Shown: positions 1 to 10,400 of the stretch, piece by piece
Layout of the letters: each line of letters opens with the position of its first letter
Numbering within the stretch: the stretch's first letter is position 1
Source of the DNA: Ctenosaura bakeri
Lineage: Eukaryota; Chordata; Lepidosauria; Squamata; Iguanidae
Direction of reading: 5' to 3'
Length of the DNA: 64,000 nucleotides
Assembly (NCBI GenBank): GCA_948474755.1
Contig: CAOLHI010000739.1
Location: forward strand, 186,001-250,000
Program-made: the position numbers and the translations under genes
Notes under the pieces: model-generated
The model's input: only the letters and a program-made list of their open reading frames with translations
Told to the model about the DNA's origin: nothing
Databases searched by the model: none

Positions 1-1217
1 AGGCAACTTACTAACTGACTGTAGTTATCATTTCTCTTGGGAACACATACTAACTTTGTTGTGGTAGAAATGGAAAATGCTGTGAAGAATCTTTTTGGAG
101 CCTGAGTTTTTTTACATAAATGCTACCAGGAAGAAGAGCCAATTCTGTTAAACTGAATGTACACCAAAATGCAAAAGTCTCTCTCAATGTTCAGGGTGGA
201 AATAAGTAAACATTTTCATCACTCTATACATAAAAACTAGCAGTCCAATAGAACTTCATGGAATTCCATTATTACACATAGGTACTGCTTTGGAATGATT
301 AGGCCTGGTGAATTTTTAGGGTAACATCATTCAGAAGCTAGAAATTAGTTCCCAAGCTGTTTTTAAATATTGCTTTATAATTGATTGTCTATAACTAATA
401 GGTTAATTTAAGTTTCTTGTAGCAATGGGCAAAAGATTTGTCACTAACAAAATGTAAAGCCCATCTGTCATCTTGGGAGTTCTTGTCCCCTTCGAGATTT
501 GTAGGAGCTGGTAGTGGTGAGAGAAAGGTTGCATATTCTTAAGAGTTGCCAGATATTGGAAGGGACAGGATCCTGAAAAATTCCTTCTTCTATACAAGAG
601 CAGGCACAGTGTAGCTTATGTGCTGCAAGTGGCCACCCAGACCTCCTAAGTGGTCCATTCCCTCCCCCCCATTTTTCTCTACAATCCCCAAAAATAATGT
701 CTAGGAGGTGGGGAGGGCATTCCATAATGTCTGGACTCCCCATGGCCTCCTGAGGTCAAAATGAAATCTTGCAAAAATTAAAAAAAAAACTTTTTTGCCT
801 TAAAATATCTTAAAAAGACCTCTAATGGCCCAGGAAAGCACACAAACATGACTCCATGTGGGAGCAGGCGCAGCTGCTAATGCAGCCCCTTAATCTTCCA
901 TAGTTGTCCACCTTTGTATTAAAGGTAAAGGCCTGATAGGCTTGAATCAATCTCAGTTTTGTTGTTATTTCTTTATCAGAGCTAGAGATCCCTTAATCTC
1001 AGAACCTATTTCCTTATCTTCATCATGAAATCTAGAGTAGTAACTGTATATATGTAGTTTTACTACTTTTTTTTAAAAAACCCCCACATATACTGCAATC
1101 CTATGCACAGTTAAATCAGCTTCATTTAATACAGTGGAGCATACTTCTGAATAAACATGCATATAGTTTTTTCTTAGCAGTGCCTTAGAAAGGAGTAATT
1201 GTCAAAAAGATAACTAT
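1..1217. other. Upstream intergenic DNA, no gene seen
   Basis: AT-rich DNA upstream of the CACNB2 promoter. The short open frames here have no recognisable domains or splice context. Around 1088-1165 there is a partial fold-back resembling the common reptile MITE whose ends read like GCAATCCTATGCAC and GAAGTATGCTCC, but it is too degraded to delimit. Confidence 0.5.
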
Positions 1218-1631
1218 GGCCATTTCCGCACCATATCATTGTCTCACGATGGGTATGCATTGCTGCTGGTGCATGAGTCATGCTTTCACACGACATTGTT
1301 ATGGTCCCACAGCCAACGCATCCCCACCCATTGCAACCATGGATTATTCCATTACCAGAAAAAATCCAGTAATAGCCTCCAGTGATGCTCCCACTGCTGG
1401 TGACTGTGCGGAAAGGGGAGGAAGCATGATCTACATGCTTCCTTCCCCAGTGCAGCAGGGGAAGTGGCCACCAGCACTGTGGGAGGAAGATGCATGTTGC
1501 TTGCGCTACCCTTCTGAAGGCCTCTGGCTGGGTACAGGGGGAAGGATTCACATCATGCTCCCACCCCTGCAGTGGCACTGCCGGAATCGCGATGGGATGA
1601 TGACAGAGATAGGTAAGGTGCAGAAATGGCC
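1218..1631. mobile_element. Non-autonomous DNA transposon (MITE), GCC-end family, copy A
   Basis: The two ends are near-perfect inverted repeats: the left end reads GGCCATTTCCGCACC, and the right end on the other strand reads GGCCATTTCTGCACC. No transposase frame lies between them. The same ends occur at 3817-4017 and 45690-46177. A target-site duplication is not clear for this copy. The superfamily is not settled; a hAT-like element is possible. Confidence 0.65.
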
Positions 1632-1775
1632 CATATTAGCCTGTCTCAATAAATTCCAATTATGTATTTTAAAAATGGATTGAAATCCATAAATAGTCAT
1701 GGTAAATAAATCAAAGGTGTCACCACATTCCTCACTCTTTGTTTTCCTTTTAAGCAAGGACTAAACGCTACATAA

Positions 1776-1962
1776 GAGCCAGCGTGGTGTAGTGGTTTGA
1801 ACACTGGACTTTAGCCCTGGAGACTAGGGTTCGATTCCCTGGAAAGCTACTGGGTGACCTTGGGTGCATCACACACACTCAGCCCCAGAAAATCCCATGA
1901 TAGGGGTTTCTCCATAAGTTGAATTGGACCAGAAGGCACACAACAGGAACAACAACAACAAA
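1776..1962 (+). mobile_element. Sauria-type tRNA-derived SINE
   Basis: It starts with GAGCCAGCGTGGTGTAGTGG, an A-box-like tRNA head, followed by GGTTCGATTCC, a B-box. A conserved body follows (CTGGGTGACCTTGGGTGCATC, CAGCCCCAGAAAA). The tail GACCAGAAGGCACACAACA with (AAC)n is the Bov-B-type 3' end. It is a retroposon, not a tRNA gene. Confidence 0.85.
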
Positions 1963-3143
1963 TGCTACATGGGAGAACAAGGCTATGATAAAAACTTAGT
2001 TGACAAGTTTGAGAAAAATATATAATAAAACTGGTTACCAGGAACAACTTTAAGTCTGTATGCTAAGCAGAGTCTTCAAAGATGAAAGATTTATCATGAT
2101 GACAACTTTCTTGGAACACACTCATCTTGCATCTGATAAACTGCGCTCTGATCCACAAAAGCACGTGCCAAAGTACATGTGTTAACTTTTAAGGAGATAC
2201 TGAGTGTGTGTGTGTGTGTGATGGACTCAAAGCAGCTTCAAGAGGGGCCGCCCTTCCTTTAAAATAAAAAGTAACAATGTAAACTGTGGCAATGTTAGTA
2301 TTAGAACTGGGGGATTTTACAGACTCTGTTCAGAAAGTTTTTTGGGGGGGCTTATTAGGCTTCTGTCAGGCAGAAGTCCCCAGCCAAACAAAACAGGGCA
2401 GTCTTACCACTTTTTGAAGTTAGTCTATTAATACACATTACAGTCTAAAGACTTAAAGTGGGGGATTGAGCCCAGAATCTATAGGCCTAGCTATGCATGA
2501 GTTAAACACATGCTTGGAAAAGGGCAGTTGTCCTGCCACATTTATTTTTAAAGAAAAGCATCTGTTGTTGAGCAGAAGAGACTTAAAGCATGAAATAGCA
2601 AAGAGCAATCTTTCCTTTTCTCTCTACCGTGCTGAACAGGCTGGAAAAGGCCAGAGGGGAAAGTTGCCTGGCACTTCCTTCAAGTCAGGAAAGTCTACTG
2701 GGAACCTCTTCCTTTTGTGCCTCCAACTCCTATTTCTTCAATAAGGTACATAGAAGTATGCAAGAAATGGAAAGTAGTATCTGGTTTTACCTCCTCTCCA
2801 TTGCTCACCCACTTGGGGCACCAATTTGACTGGTCCAACAATATCAGGCATCTTGTGGAGTGGGGCAGTGATGGAAATAATTGCTCAGACTTACTTTCTG
2901 CAAAGATAATCTCTGGAGAGGAATTGGAATGCAGCCTTAGCCTCAAGTGGTGAGGGATGATGCCAGTTACAGTCCCAAATCAAGTGGAGAGGCACACTTT
3001 TATCTATCCCTACTCTGTGCTGTATTTCCTAAGACAGAGAAAGTGAGCAAACAGAAAGAGGCATCTGGTCACGCAAGCTGTCTCCAGACAGCTCCTCGGG
3101 CCCAGTCCTTACTCCTGCAGGGTCCAGAAAAGAGAAGCAAGTA
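1963..3143. other. Upstream intergenic DNA, no gene seen
   Basis: Unique-looking sequence with a short (TG)n run near 2206-2220. The 92-codon frame at 2466-2744 has no domain and no promoter or splice context, so I see nothing supportable here. Confidence 0.5.
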
Positions 3144-3627
3144 CAGTCAGTCCTCCACATTCATTAGGGTTAGGGGCACAGGGCCTCTGCAAAAGTGGGG
3201 AAATTGAAAATATCAAAATGTGTGTGTCCAAATCTGAGGGAAGGGAACTGAGGAACGGTGGGGAGAGCAGGCAACCAGGGTCCAAACCAGGCCAGGGAAA
3301 GGAGATGGAAAGGGGGTGGGTTGGCATGGTGGCCCTATACGTCCTCCCTCACACCCAGCTCCTTCCTTGGGTGTGGGGAGGAGCACAGGAGAGGGCTTGA
3401 TGCTGAGAAATCCGACTGTGAGCTTTCCTTAGCCAGCCAGGCAGCAGCTGGGTTTAAGAGGTGGACCAGAGGCTGTTTTTCAAAGGGTTGCAGGCCTGAT
3501 CGGAGCCTCCCAGAGGGAAGGTACCCCTGGAAAAGACATGCCTGAGGTGGGGGAGGACAAGGGTTGGAGAAACTTGCAAATAATCAAGTCCATGAAAGCA
3601 AAGCTCACAAATAGGGACAGCTGACTG
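3144..3627. mobile_element. Tigger-like MITE, copy 1
   Basis: The element begins CAGTCAGTCCTCCA and ends AGCTGACTG. It is flanked on both sides by TA (3142-3143 and 3628-3629), the duplication typical of Tc1/mariner and pogo/Tigger elements. The interior (CAAAATGTGTGTGTC, AGGAAAAGGAGA-like stretches, GTTGGAGAAACT) is shared with 25479-25950, and the ends also with 52447-52772. No transposase is encoded. Confidence 0.75.
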
Positions 3628-3680
3628 TAGAATCCACAGCTGCCCTTGCCTTGTTTCCACACCTCTCTTCCTACCACTGA

Positions 3681-4106
3681 GAGCCAACATAGTGTAGTGG
3701 TTTGAGACCATGATTCTGAAGGGCGAGTATGGTGCAGTGGTCTGAATGTTGTACTAGGTCCCTGAGACCTGGGTTTGGTTCCCCATTTGGCCATGGAAAT
3801 CCACTGGGTGACTTTGGCCATTTCCACACTACACTGTTGTAGTGCTATTATTCCACTTTCAACATCCTGTGGAATCCTGGGGGTTACTGTTTGGGGAGAG
3901 GCATTTAGAATTCTCAGCCAGAGAGCTCTTTGGCCTCAGTAAGCTACAAACCCCAGAATTCCACAGTGGAATTGAAAGTGGAATAGTAACACTATAACAG
4001 GGTAGTGCAGAAGTAGCCTTTGGGTGCATGAAACACTCTTAGCCCCAGAAAACCCCACGATAGGTTCACCTTAAGTCAGAAATGACCTGAAGGCACACAA
4101 CAATTA
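3681..4106 (+). mobile_element. Sauria-type SINE split by a nested MITE
   Basis: A tRNA-like head (GAGCCAACATAGTGTAGTGG) is followed by a second partial head (GGTGCAGTGGTCTGAATG), then the usual body up to CTGGGTGACTTTG. The body resumes at 4018 with CTTTGGGTGCATGA and runs to AGAAATGACCTGAAGGCACA. The 201 bp in between is a later insertion. Confidence 0.85.
3817..4017. mobile_element. GCC-end MITE copy B, inserted in a SINE
   Basis: Its long imperfect inverted repeats cover most of the element: the left end reads GCCATTTCCACACTAC, and the right end on the other strand reads GCTACTTCTGCACTAC. It is flanked by CTTTG on both sides (3812-3816 and 4018-4022). The host SINE reads through cleanly once the insert and one CTTTG are removed, so the boundaries are secure. 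Confidence 0.8.
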
Positions 4107-4419
4107 CTAAAATTAACAAGCAAAACGCAGAAAGGCTCGGTGTTGTTAGTGGTGGGGAGTTCCAGGGAGCTTTCAATTGCGGGGGGTCTCTCTCCCCTTT
4201 CCAGGTAGCCCCAGCTAACGAAAAGTCTTCTTTGCTTGCTCTCTTCCATCCCGGGTTTTAGAGCAAAGGAAGACACCGTTGCAAGGCACCCTGTGCTGTT
4301 TATCCCCTGTCCTCCCCAATGGTCTCTTTTGGCTCCACACCTCACTTCACCATTGGTCCCAGGCTTCCGCCAAGCAACCCAAAGAGAAACTCACAACCCT
4401 CCAACTTTTCTGAGGGGAA
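4107..4419. other. Promoter-proximal upstream DNA
   Basis: A transition from SINE sequence into the CpG-rich promoter. GC content and CG frequency rise toward 4400. No coding feature is supported. Confidence 0.5.
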
Positions 4420-4955
4420 GCGGCTGCCCAAATGCGATGGCGCCGCGCACAGCACCTCAGGTTTTCCCGCGCTTCTTCCCCTCCACCCTCCCCCGCCCAC
4501 CTTCTCAAACCGCCGTTGGCATCCAGGGTGAGGAGAGGGTCGTTGTCATTCCCTGCTCGCCTCAGGCGCCTCCTCCTCCTCCTCCTCCTCGGTTTCCTCC
4601 CCCTGGGCTGGGCGGTAGTAGCGGTTGCCATGCTCTGTGTTTTCCAAGGCAGGAGCCGCGGTACTTGAGGCAGGGCGAGGCGAGCGGCTGGCGAGAGACC
4701 AGAGTCTCTTTCCCCCCTCCTCTTTTCTTTTCTCCCCCCCCCTCCTCTTTTCTTTTCTCCATCTCTTCAGTCAGCAAGCAACTGAAGCCAAGCAGGCGAG
4801 CCAGCCAGCCAGCCAGCCTGCAGGCGCTTCGGCGTTTCAAAATGGCCCATCCCTGAGGGAGCGGCGGAGCCGTCCTCGTGGAACAGCAACAGGAGCGGCT
4901 GCCGAAGACGCCGAGCGGGGGAACTCCTCGTGAAATCGCTACGCTGAGGCGCTTC

Positions 4956-4989
4956 GTTGTTGTTGTTGTTGCTGCTGCTGCTGCTGTTG
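4956..4989 (+). repeat. (GTT)n(GCT)n triplet repeat in the CACNB2 5' UTR
   Basis: About five GTT units run directly into about five GCT units. The run ends roughly 35 bases before the CACNB2 start codon at 5024. It is probably transcribed as part of the 5' leader. Confidence 0.8.
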
Positions 4990-5023
4990 GAAGTATCCTG
5001 TGACTTTTGGCTTTCTTTCTCCA

Positions 5024-5131
5024 ATGGTCCAAAGTGACATGTCCAAATCGCCTCCTACCCCAGTAACGGCGGCGCAGGAGATGCAGATGGAGCTGCTAGA
5101 CAATCCTCCGGCTCTCGTCACGGCAGTGCAG
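5024..5131 (+). CDS. CACNB2: CACNB2 coding exon 1 (voltage-gated Ca2+ channel beta-2 N-terminus)
   Basis: This exon encodes the variable N-terminus of the cytoplasmic beta-2 subunit, which binds the alpha-1 I-II linker and controls channel trafficking and gating. The 36 residues begin MVQSDMSKSPPT and continue through QEMQMELL to a final Gln. They match from memory the long vertebrate beta-2 isoform start (MVQ-D-MSKSPPT, then AQEIQMELLEN), which has about 40 residues before exon 2; this copy is a little shorter in the Ala/Val-rich part. The ATG at 5024 is chosen by homology. An in-frame GTG at 5000 and a second ATG at 5039 also exist. The exon ends at CAG|GTACAG, a usable but non-optimal donor, in phase 0. 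Exon 2 at 15580 continues the frame. It sits inside a CpG island, as expected for a first exon. The rest of the gene (SH3, HOOK, GK) lies beyond the window. Confidence 0.92.
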
Positions 5132-5255
5132 GTACAGTATGGGGAGGAGGAGGAGGAGGAGGCGGCGGCTTTACGTGAGGGGGAGCCTTTCGTGCCGTGT
5201 GGGGCCCCTGTATGGACGACAGCCAGACTTCCTCCTAATTGCGGGGGGGGGGTGA

Positions 5256-6227
5256 ATCTGGGAAGTTTTAATTCCCTTTTGTGCCCCCCTTTTTCCCCCG
5301 CCTTCCAGTCTCTGAGGCGACGTTGCCTTTCTAAGGGAAGAGTAAGGAAAGCTGAGGAGACTTATTAGGGACCAGTCCCTGTGTGGTTACAAGTTGAAGG
5401 TTAACCCCTAGAGACTTCTGATTTGAGCCATGGGCTTCTTAGGAATTCAGTAGGACCTGCTCCTGCCGAAGATGTCAGCTCAAGCCTATGTGTGATTTAT
5501 CTGGGAAGTTTTAATTCCCTTTTGTGCCCCCTTTTTTTCCTGCCTTCCATCTTCCAGCCTCTGAGGCGACGTTTCGAAGGGAAGAGTAAGGAAAGCTGAG
5601 GAGACTATAAGGGACCAGTCCCTGTGTGGTTACAAGTTGAAGGTTAACCCCTAGAGACTTCTGATTTGAGCCATGGGCTTCTTAGGAATTCAGTAGGACC
5701 TGCTCCTGCCAAAGATGTCAGCTCAAGCCTATGTGTGATTTATCTGGGAAGTTTTAATTCCCTTTTGTGTCCCTTTTCTTCCCCTGCCTTCCATCTTCCA
5801 GCCTCTGAGGCGACGTTTCGAAGGGAAGAGTAAGGAAAGCTGAGGAGACTATAAGGGACCAGTCCCTGTGTGGTTACAAGTGGAAGGTTAACCCCTAGAG
5901 ACTTCTGATTTGAGCCAAGGGCTTCTTAGGAATTCAGTAGGACCTGCTCCTGCCGAAGATGTCAGCTCAAGCCTATGTGTGATTTATCTGGGAAGTTTTA
6001 ATTCCCTTTTGTGCCCCCTTTTTCCCCGCCTTCCATCTTCCAACCTCTGAGGCGACGTTTCCAAGGGAAGAGTAAGGAAAGCTGAGGAGACTATTAGGGA
6101 CTAGACCCTGAGTAGTTACAGCTGATGGTTGACCTCTATAGACTTCTGATTTTAGCCATGGGCTTCTCAGGAGTTCAGTAGGACCTGTTCCTACCGATGA
6201 TTGCAGCCCAATCCTATGGGTGGTTTA
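5256..6227 (+). repeat. 243-bp tandem repeat, four copies, in CACNB2 intron 1
   Basis: The same unit starts at 5256, 5499, 5742 and 5986 (ATCTGGGAAGTTTTAATTCC), giving periods of 243, 243 and 244. Each unit carries TCTGAGGCGACGTT, AGGGAAGAGTAAGGAAAGCT, TAACCCCTAGAGACTTCTG and CAGTAGGACCTGCTCCTG. Copies 2 and 3 are nearly identical, while the end of copy 4 is more diverged. The array starts about 125 bp after the exon 1 donor and keeps CpGs. Confidence 0.92.
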
Positions 6228-6293
6228 CTCAGAAGTAAGCTTCCCTGAGATCTCTGAGGCTTATGCTGGGATGTGTTTACAATTGCAGCCCCA
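6204..6293. mobile_element. Small fold-back MITE (tentative)
   Basis: The left end GCAGCCCAATCCTATG and the right end (other strand GGCTGCAATTGTAAAC) form a loose inverted repeat of the reptile CAATCCTATG type. It overlaps the diverged end of the fourth tandem unit, so part of that unit may derive from such an element. Confidence 0.35.
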
Positions 6294-6595
6294 ACCCTAG
6301 TCCGTCACTAGTGAGTTCAGGATTTCACCTTTAGTTGATTGCACATTGAGCTATACTAACTCTGCAGTGTGAGTAAACAATCCAGCCCTGACCTGAATGA
6401 ACATTTCCACTTTTATCTCTAAAAAGAAGTATGCTCTCTCCAACAGTGGAGGAAAAGAATATCTCTTTTGTTAGAGTCTGTGGGCAGCCGGGTGTTTCTG
6501 TTTCACACATGACCTCTTCATCATATGAATATTGCGGCACTGAGAGTTGGTCTGCATGTGTGAATGGGCTGTCACAGATGCAACACCATACATTG

Positions 6596-6700
6596 CCAGT
6601 GTGGTGGAGTCATTAGTGTGTTACACTAGGGCTAGGGAGACCTGGGTTCAAATTCACACTCATGTGCATGAAGCTTAATGAGTAACTTTAGGCTAGTCTG
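6596..6700 (+). mobile_element. tRNA-derived SINE fragment
   Basis: A head-only fragment with AGTGTGGTGGAGTCATTAG, then GACCTGGGTTCAAATTC, a good B-box. The Bov-B-like tail is missing or lost. Confidence 0.55.
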
Positions 6701-7288
6701 TAGACAAAACTTTATTTTGTTGCTTGTCCATTCTTCTCAACCTTGTCTGTTCACATGTTTTCTTCCCAGTTGTTAAGGAGATAGCCATAAATGTACAGAA
6801 ACAGAGTGATGTACATGCTTTTGTGAACCTGTCGTGAGTGGCTAAGAGAGTTACTGTAAGTAGTTTTGAATGTGTGCCTGTAGATCCACCAAAAAACTTG
6901 TTTTTGTTCATATCTACTTAAAAGGAAGTCTTTACAGCAACAAAAGGCCAGCAGTCCAAATATCAGCAGTATGAGCTGAAAGGAAAGAGACAACCGCCTA
7001 ACACATTACAGCAGGAAAGCATGGAAACATGCTGGAGAGAGCTGTAGCATGTAAGAAGTTACAGAAGCACATACATCATATGTGTTTCATAAAGCATGTG
7101 ATTTTGAATATCAGTTATGATTTGTTTAAGTCAATACCAAAATGTGATGAATAAAGTATTAGTTGTTTTTTTTTTTGGACCATTCTGGAATATTCACAGC
7201 AAAAGTAAAGCAAGAATCAAGTGGGCAAAAGTGTGCAATTTTTCTTCGTCTATAGTGCATGTTTATGAGTACAGTGTAGATCATGTGA
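6701..7288. other. CACNB2 intron 1, no feature
   Basis: Unique-looking intronic sequence. Frames on both strands are short and domain-free. Confidence 0.5.
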
Positions 7289-7498
7289 GAGCCAGCGGGG
7301 TGTGGTGGTTTGAGTATTGGACTATGATGCTGGGGAGCGGGGTTCAATCCCCCACTTGGCCATGGAAGCCCACTGGGTGATCTTATGTACATCATGCAGT
7401 CTCAGGCCCCAGAAATCCCTGTGGTGGGTTCACCTTAGGGTTGCCAAAAGTCAGAAATGACTTGAAGGCACGCAGCAACAACAACAACAACAACAACA
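7289..7498 (+). mobile_element. Sauria-type tRNA-derived SINE
   Basis: Near full length: GAGCCAGCGGGGTGTGGTGG head, GGGTTCAATCCC B-box, CTGGGTGATCTTATG body, AGAAATGACTTGAAGGCACG Bov-B-like tail, ending in (AAC)n. Confidence 0.88.
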
Positions 7499-10400
7499 TA
7501 GATCCCGCACACTATCGAACCAGCATTTCTATAGCTTAAAAAAAAGTTCACATTTACTGGAGCATTTCATGGATTACAGTAAGAAGACCATGATGTTGTT
7601 CTATAACTTCTCAAAGCCAGAGAAGCACTTTTCACCATCTCAAAAGTACATGTGTAGGAGTGTGTTACTATAAATGTTTTCTTAGGATCTTGGTTGTTTC
7701 TCATGTTTCCGCAATTTGCTCCATGTTGATTTCAGTATAGTGGCATTTTTATCTATAGGCATTCCCACTGTTACTTCAGAGACTGAAAGAGACCTGCATT
7801 TTAAAGAAATATGAGATATTTTAAGATGCATTTTAAAGAAAGGAAGCTGAAGTAAGAGTGTAGGTATCTTTGTGAAGGTGTTTGCTGTTTCCTAAATTTG
7901 TTCGTATGACTCTAGTTTTCAGTGTTAGTGACAGTGGAGCTGCTACCAGTGTCACTCATGTACATGTCATTCATGTGAATGAGGTGTTTCCTTATCACCT
8001 GTGTGATGTATGTTTTGAAAGCCTGTTCCAGGTTCTTAATTTCAAACAATGAAGAAAGTAGTCTTGTTGTACATCAGTACTTTCAATCTCTTTTCTTACT
8101 AATTTTTATATTGTAACATATTTACATATTTTAACTTAAAAACACAAGGCAGTAAAAATGCAGAAGAATAAGACAATTATTCTCACACTTTATAATGTTG
8201 AAAAATGTAAACTAATGGGATCCTCTGAAAGGACTACATTTTATTCCAAGAATGAATGTTAAAATATGTTTTTATCAAGAAAGGGTACCTCCATTTATTT
8301 CTTTTGCTGAAAACCAAAATTGTAGTTCTGGTTAACTTCTGTGTACCCCTAACCCCACATGTACAACTAGAGATGACTGCAGTTCTAAAAATATATCATT
8401 CCCAAGGTATATTCACACTGGGATTTTTAAGTCTTTCCTCAGGATGGTACTTCCTCTTTGACCAAAGCATTTATTGTCTAAAGTGACCTTGATCGTGATT
8501 TTCGCTCTAAATATGATAAATACATTCCATTTTAAGTGCTTCTCTTTAAGCTCATGTCAATATGAGAGATTCCTCCATAGTTGACCTTTTCCTGGGGAAC
8601 ATGGAGCCTGGATAAATAGAATTTGTACAATTGACAGATTTGCTTTTCACTTCTTTCACCCTTTTTTGTCTTTTTTTTTTTTATTAAATCAGAACCAAGT
8701 TACAGGATGGGCAGCAACATGTTTTGGAACCAGCTTGCCACAGTGTTGGCTATCTTTCATATACAAAGACTTTCTGAAATAGTGAAAGAGGTACCACATT
8801 TGTAGTTCTACTGTTTAAAAACATATTGACAGACCTGTCTAAGATGGGCGCACAGAGTGGTGTGATCAGAGTGAGGAGGAGCAGCATTACAGTCATTCAT
8901 AGAACCAGCCTCTGTATAAGACCTCTGTATGGCATCATCTGCAGGTCATAATTATGTTTAATAGTGTCTACAGCTATTTAGAGGTCCAGATGCATCAACA
9001 GTGTACATACTTCCTGTCTATCTATTGATCATTAAGCAGATCCACTAGAACAGGTTCTGTTGTCTTGAGATTGTCCAAAAACTGCAGTTGGCCCAAAATA
9101 TGAAGAGTCGCTTGTTGGCGGGAGTTGGGTATTAGGCTGGGTATTGTTAGCATCTGATTTCTTTCTGGCCCTGATTCAACAGTCTATTTATAACCTTTGG
9201 AGCTTTTTATGGCTTGGGACTATGAAACTTGAAGATCTATGCTCTCCCATAAAAAAAATTGCCTGCTTATTGATGTTATAAGTAGAGGACCTTGATAACA
9301 TCAGATTATTTTATTGGGTCTAGGTAGAGGGCCTTCTCTTTCTTTGCCCCAGCTTTGTCCTAGCTCATGTCCCCTTGGAGGATCATTCCACCACCAGGTT
9401 AAGCTGTTTCCCTTTAAAAAGACTTCCGGTTGATATGACTTTTTAAAAATTGTGCTTCTGTCACTGCTACCCCTGGCACTTGTTTTTAATGCAAACCTAC
9501 TCTGTTAGAAACCTGCTCTATTATAAATTTGATTGTACTGTGTCCATTTTAAAAACTTGGAGTTGAAAATATCAACAGCAACAAATCTGAAAGTCTAAAA
9601 ATTCTGTTAGGCATTTTTCTCAATATGCTTTGCTAGGCTTGGACAGCTTTGGGTGAATAGCTACATACTTAAATGTCCTTTCTGTAGAAAAAGAACCCCA
9701 AAATAGCAGGACTGGGAGGAAAGGAAATGTCCTTTTCAGGAGGCATTTGGATGTTTTTTCCTCACCTGCATCTTGATGGATCATAATGTAGGGAAACTTT
9801 ATAATTTGTTTAATACATTGAACCTGCATGTTCCTTATTTTTTTTTAATTAACCATTTTACTTCATTGAAATTTGCTTTCTCAGTACTCTATAATATCAT
9901 GACCTTAATGTTGTTATTTATAGCTCTGAATTGCAAGATATTAAGGATGCTGTTCTGCCATTGCAGCCAACTTCTTATTTTTAAACGTCTCTTGGTTGTA
10001 TACCTTCTTTGGCAGAAAACACATTTATACTGTTTGTTCCCCACTGTTTCTGGAGATATAATCCCTAATAATCATGTCCACAACAGTGAAGAAATTTTTT
10101 TTGGAGAGGAGAATTCATTCATTCTTTGTAGTAAACATAAATGCATAGAAATTGCCAGTGTCAACTTAACAATTAGCTTTCTTAATTTTTCTGTTTATAC
10201 ATATACTAGAGCTCAGCAGTTGCACCACATTTTTCTGTAATCTTCCTATTTGTGATGGCCTCTATGTTTCTAATTTGGAGTTTTTTTTTCTTTTCTTAAA
10301 TAATCTTAGTCTTCTAATTTCCCCCTTATATGTACATCTTGGAGTTGCTAAGATTAGACTTCTAAATATTACGGTCTCTGGTTTGAATAACCTCTTGAAC

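Larger units (their letters stand above)
4420..5235 (+). promoter_or_regulatory. CACNB2: CpG-island promoter and 5' UTR of CACNB2
   Basis: This is the only strongly CG-rich, CpG-dense stretch in the window, and it surrounds the first coding exon. It holds an Sp1-type GC box (CCCCGCCC at 4491-4498), several CGCCGC and GCGG clusters, C/T-rich tracts at 4708-4760 and no obvious TATA box. That suggests dispersed transcription starts, and the exact start is not visible. Simple repeats lie in the probable 5' UTR: a GCCA run near 4799-4818 and a GTT/GCT run at 4956-4989. The region ends in a GGA run (about 5142-5162) and a G10 tract near 5242, both inside intron 1. Frames of up to 206 codons here are compositional. 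Confidence 0.8.

Noticed and set aside
1216..1683. 155-codon frame and its antisense partner
   Set aside because: Lies almost wholly inside MITE copy A, which encodes nothing recognisable.
4236..4856. 206-codon frame in the CpG island
   Set aside because: Pro/Ser-rich compositional frame across the promoter; stops overlap other frames and it does not connect to the CACNB2 exon.
5256..6227. Repeat array considered as a CRISPR or satellite
   Set aside because: Direct 243-bp units without spacers in a vertebrate intron; a minisatellite-type array, not CRISPR.
7289..7400. tRNA-like A and B boxes, also in the other SINE copies
   Set aside because: These are SINE heads with a body and Bov-B-like tail; no cloverleaf acceptor stem, so not tRNA genes.
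9773..10240. 155-codon plus-strand frame in intron 1
   Set aside because: T-rich, hydrophobic and biased composition, no domain, no exon-like boundaries; consistent with chance in AT-rich DNA.
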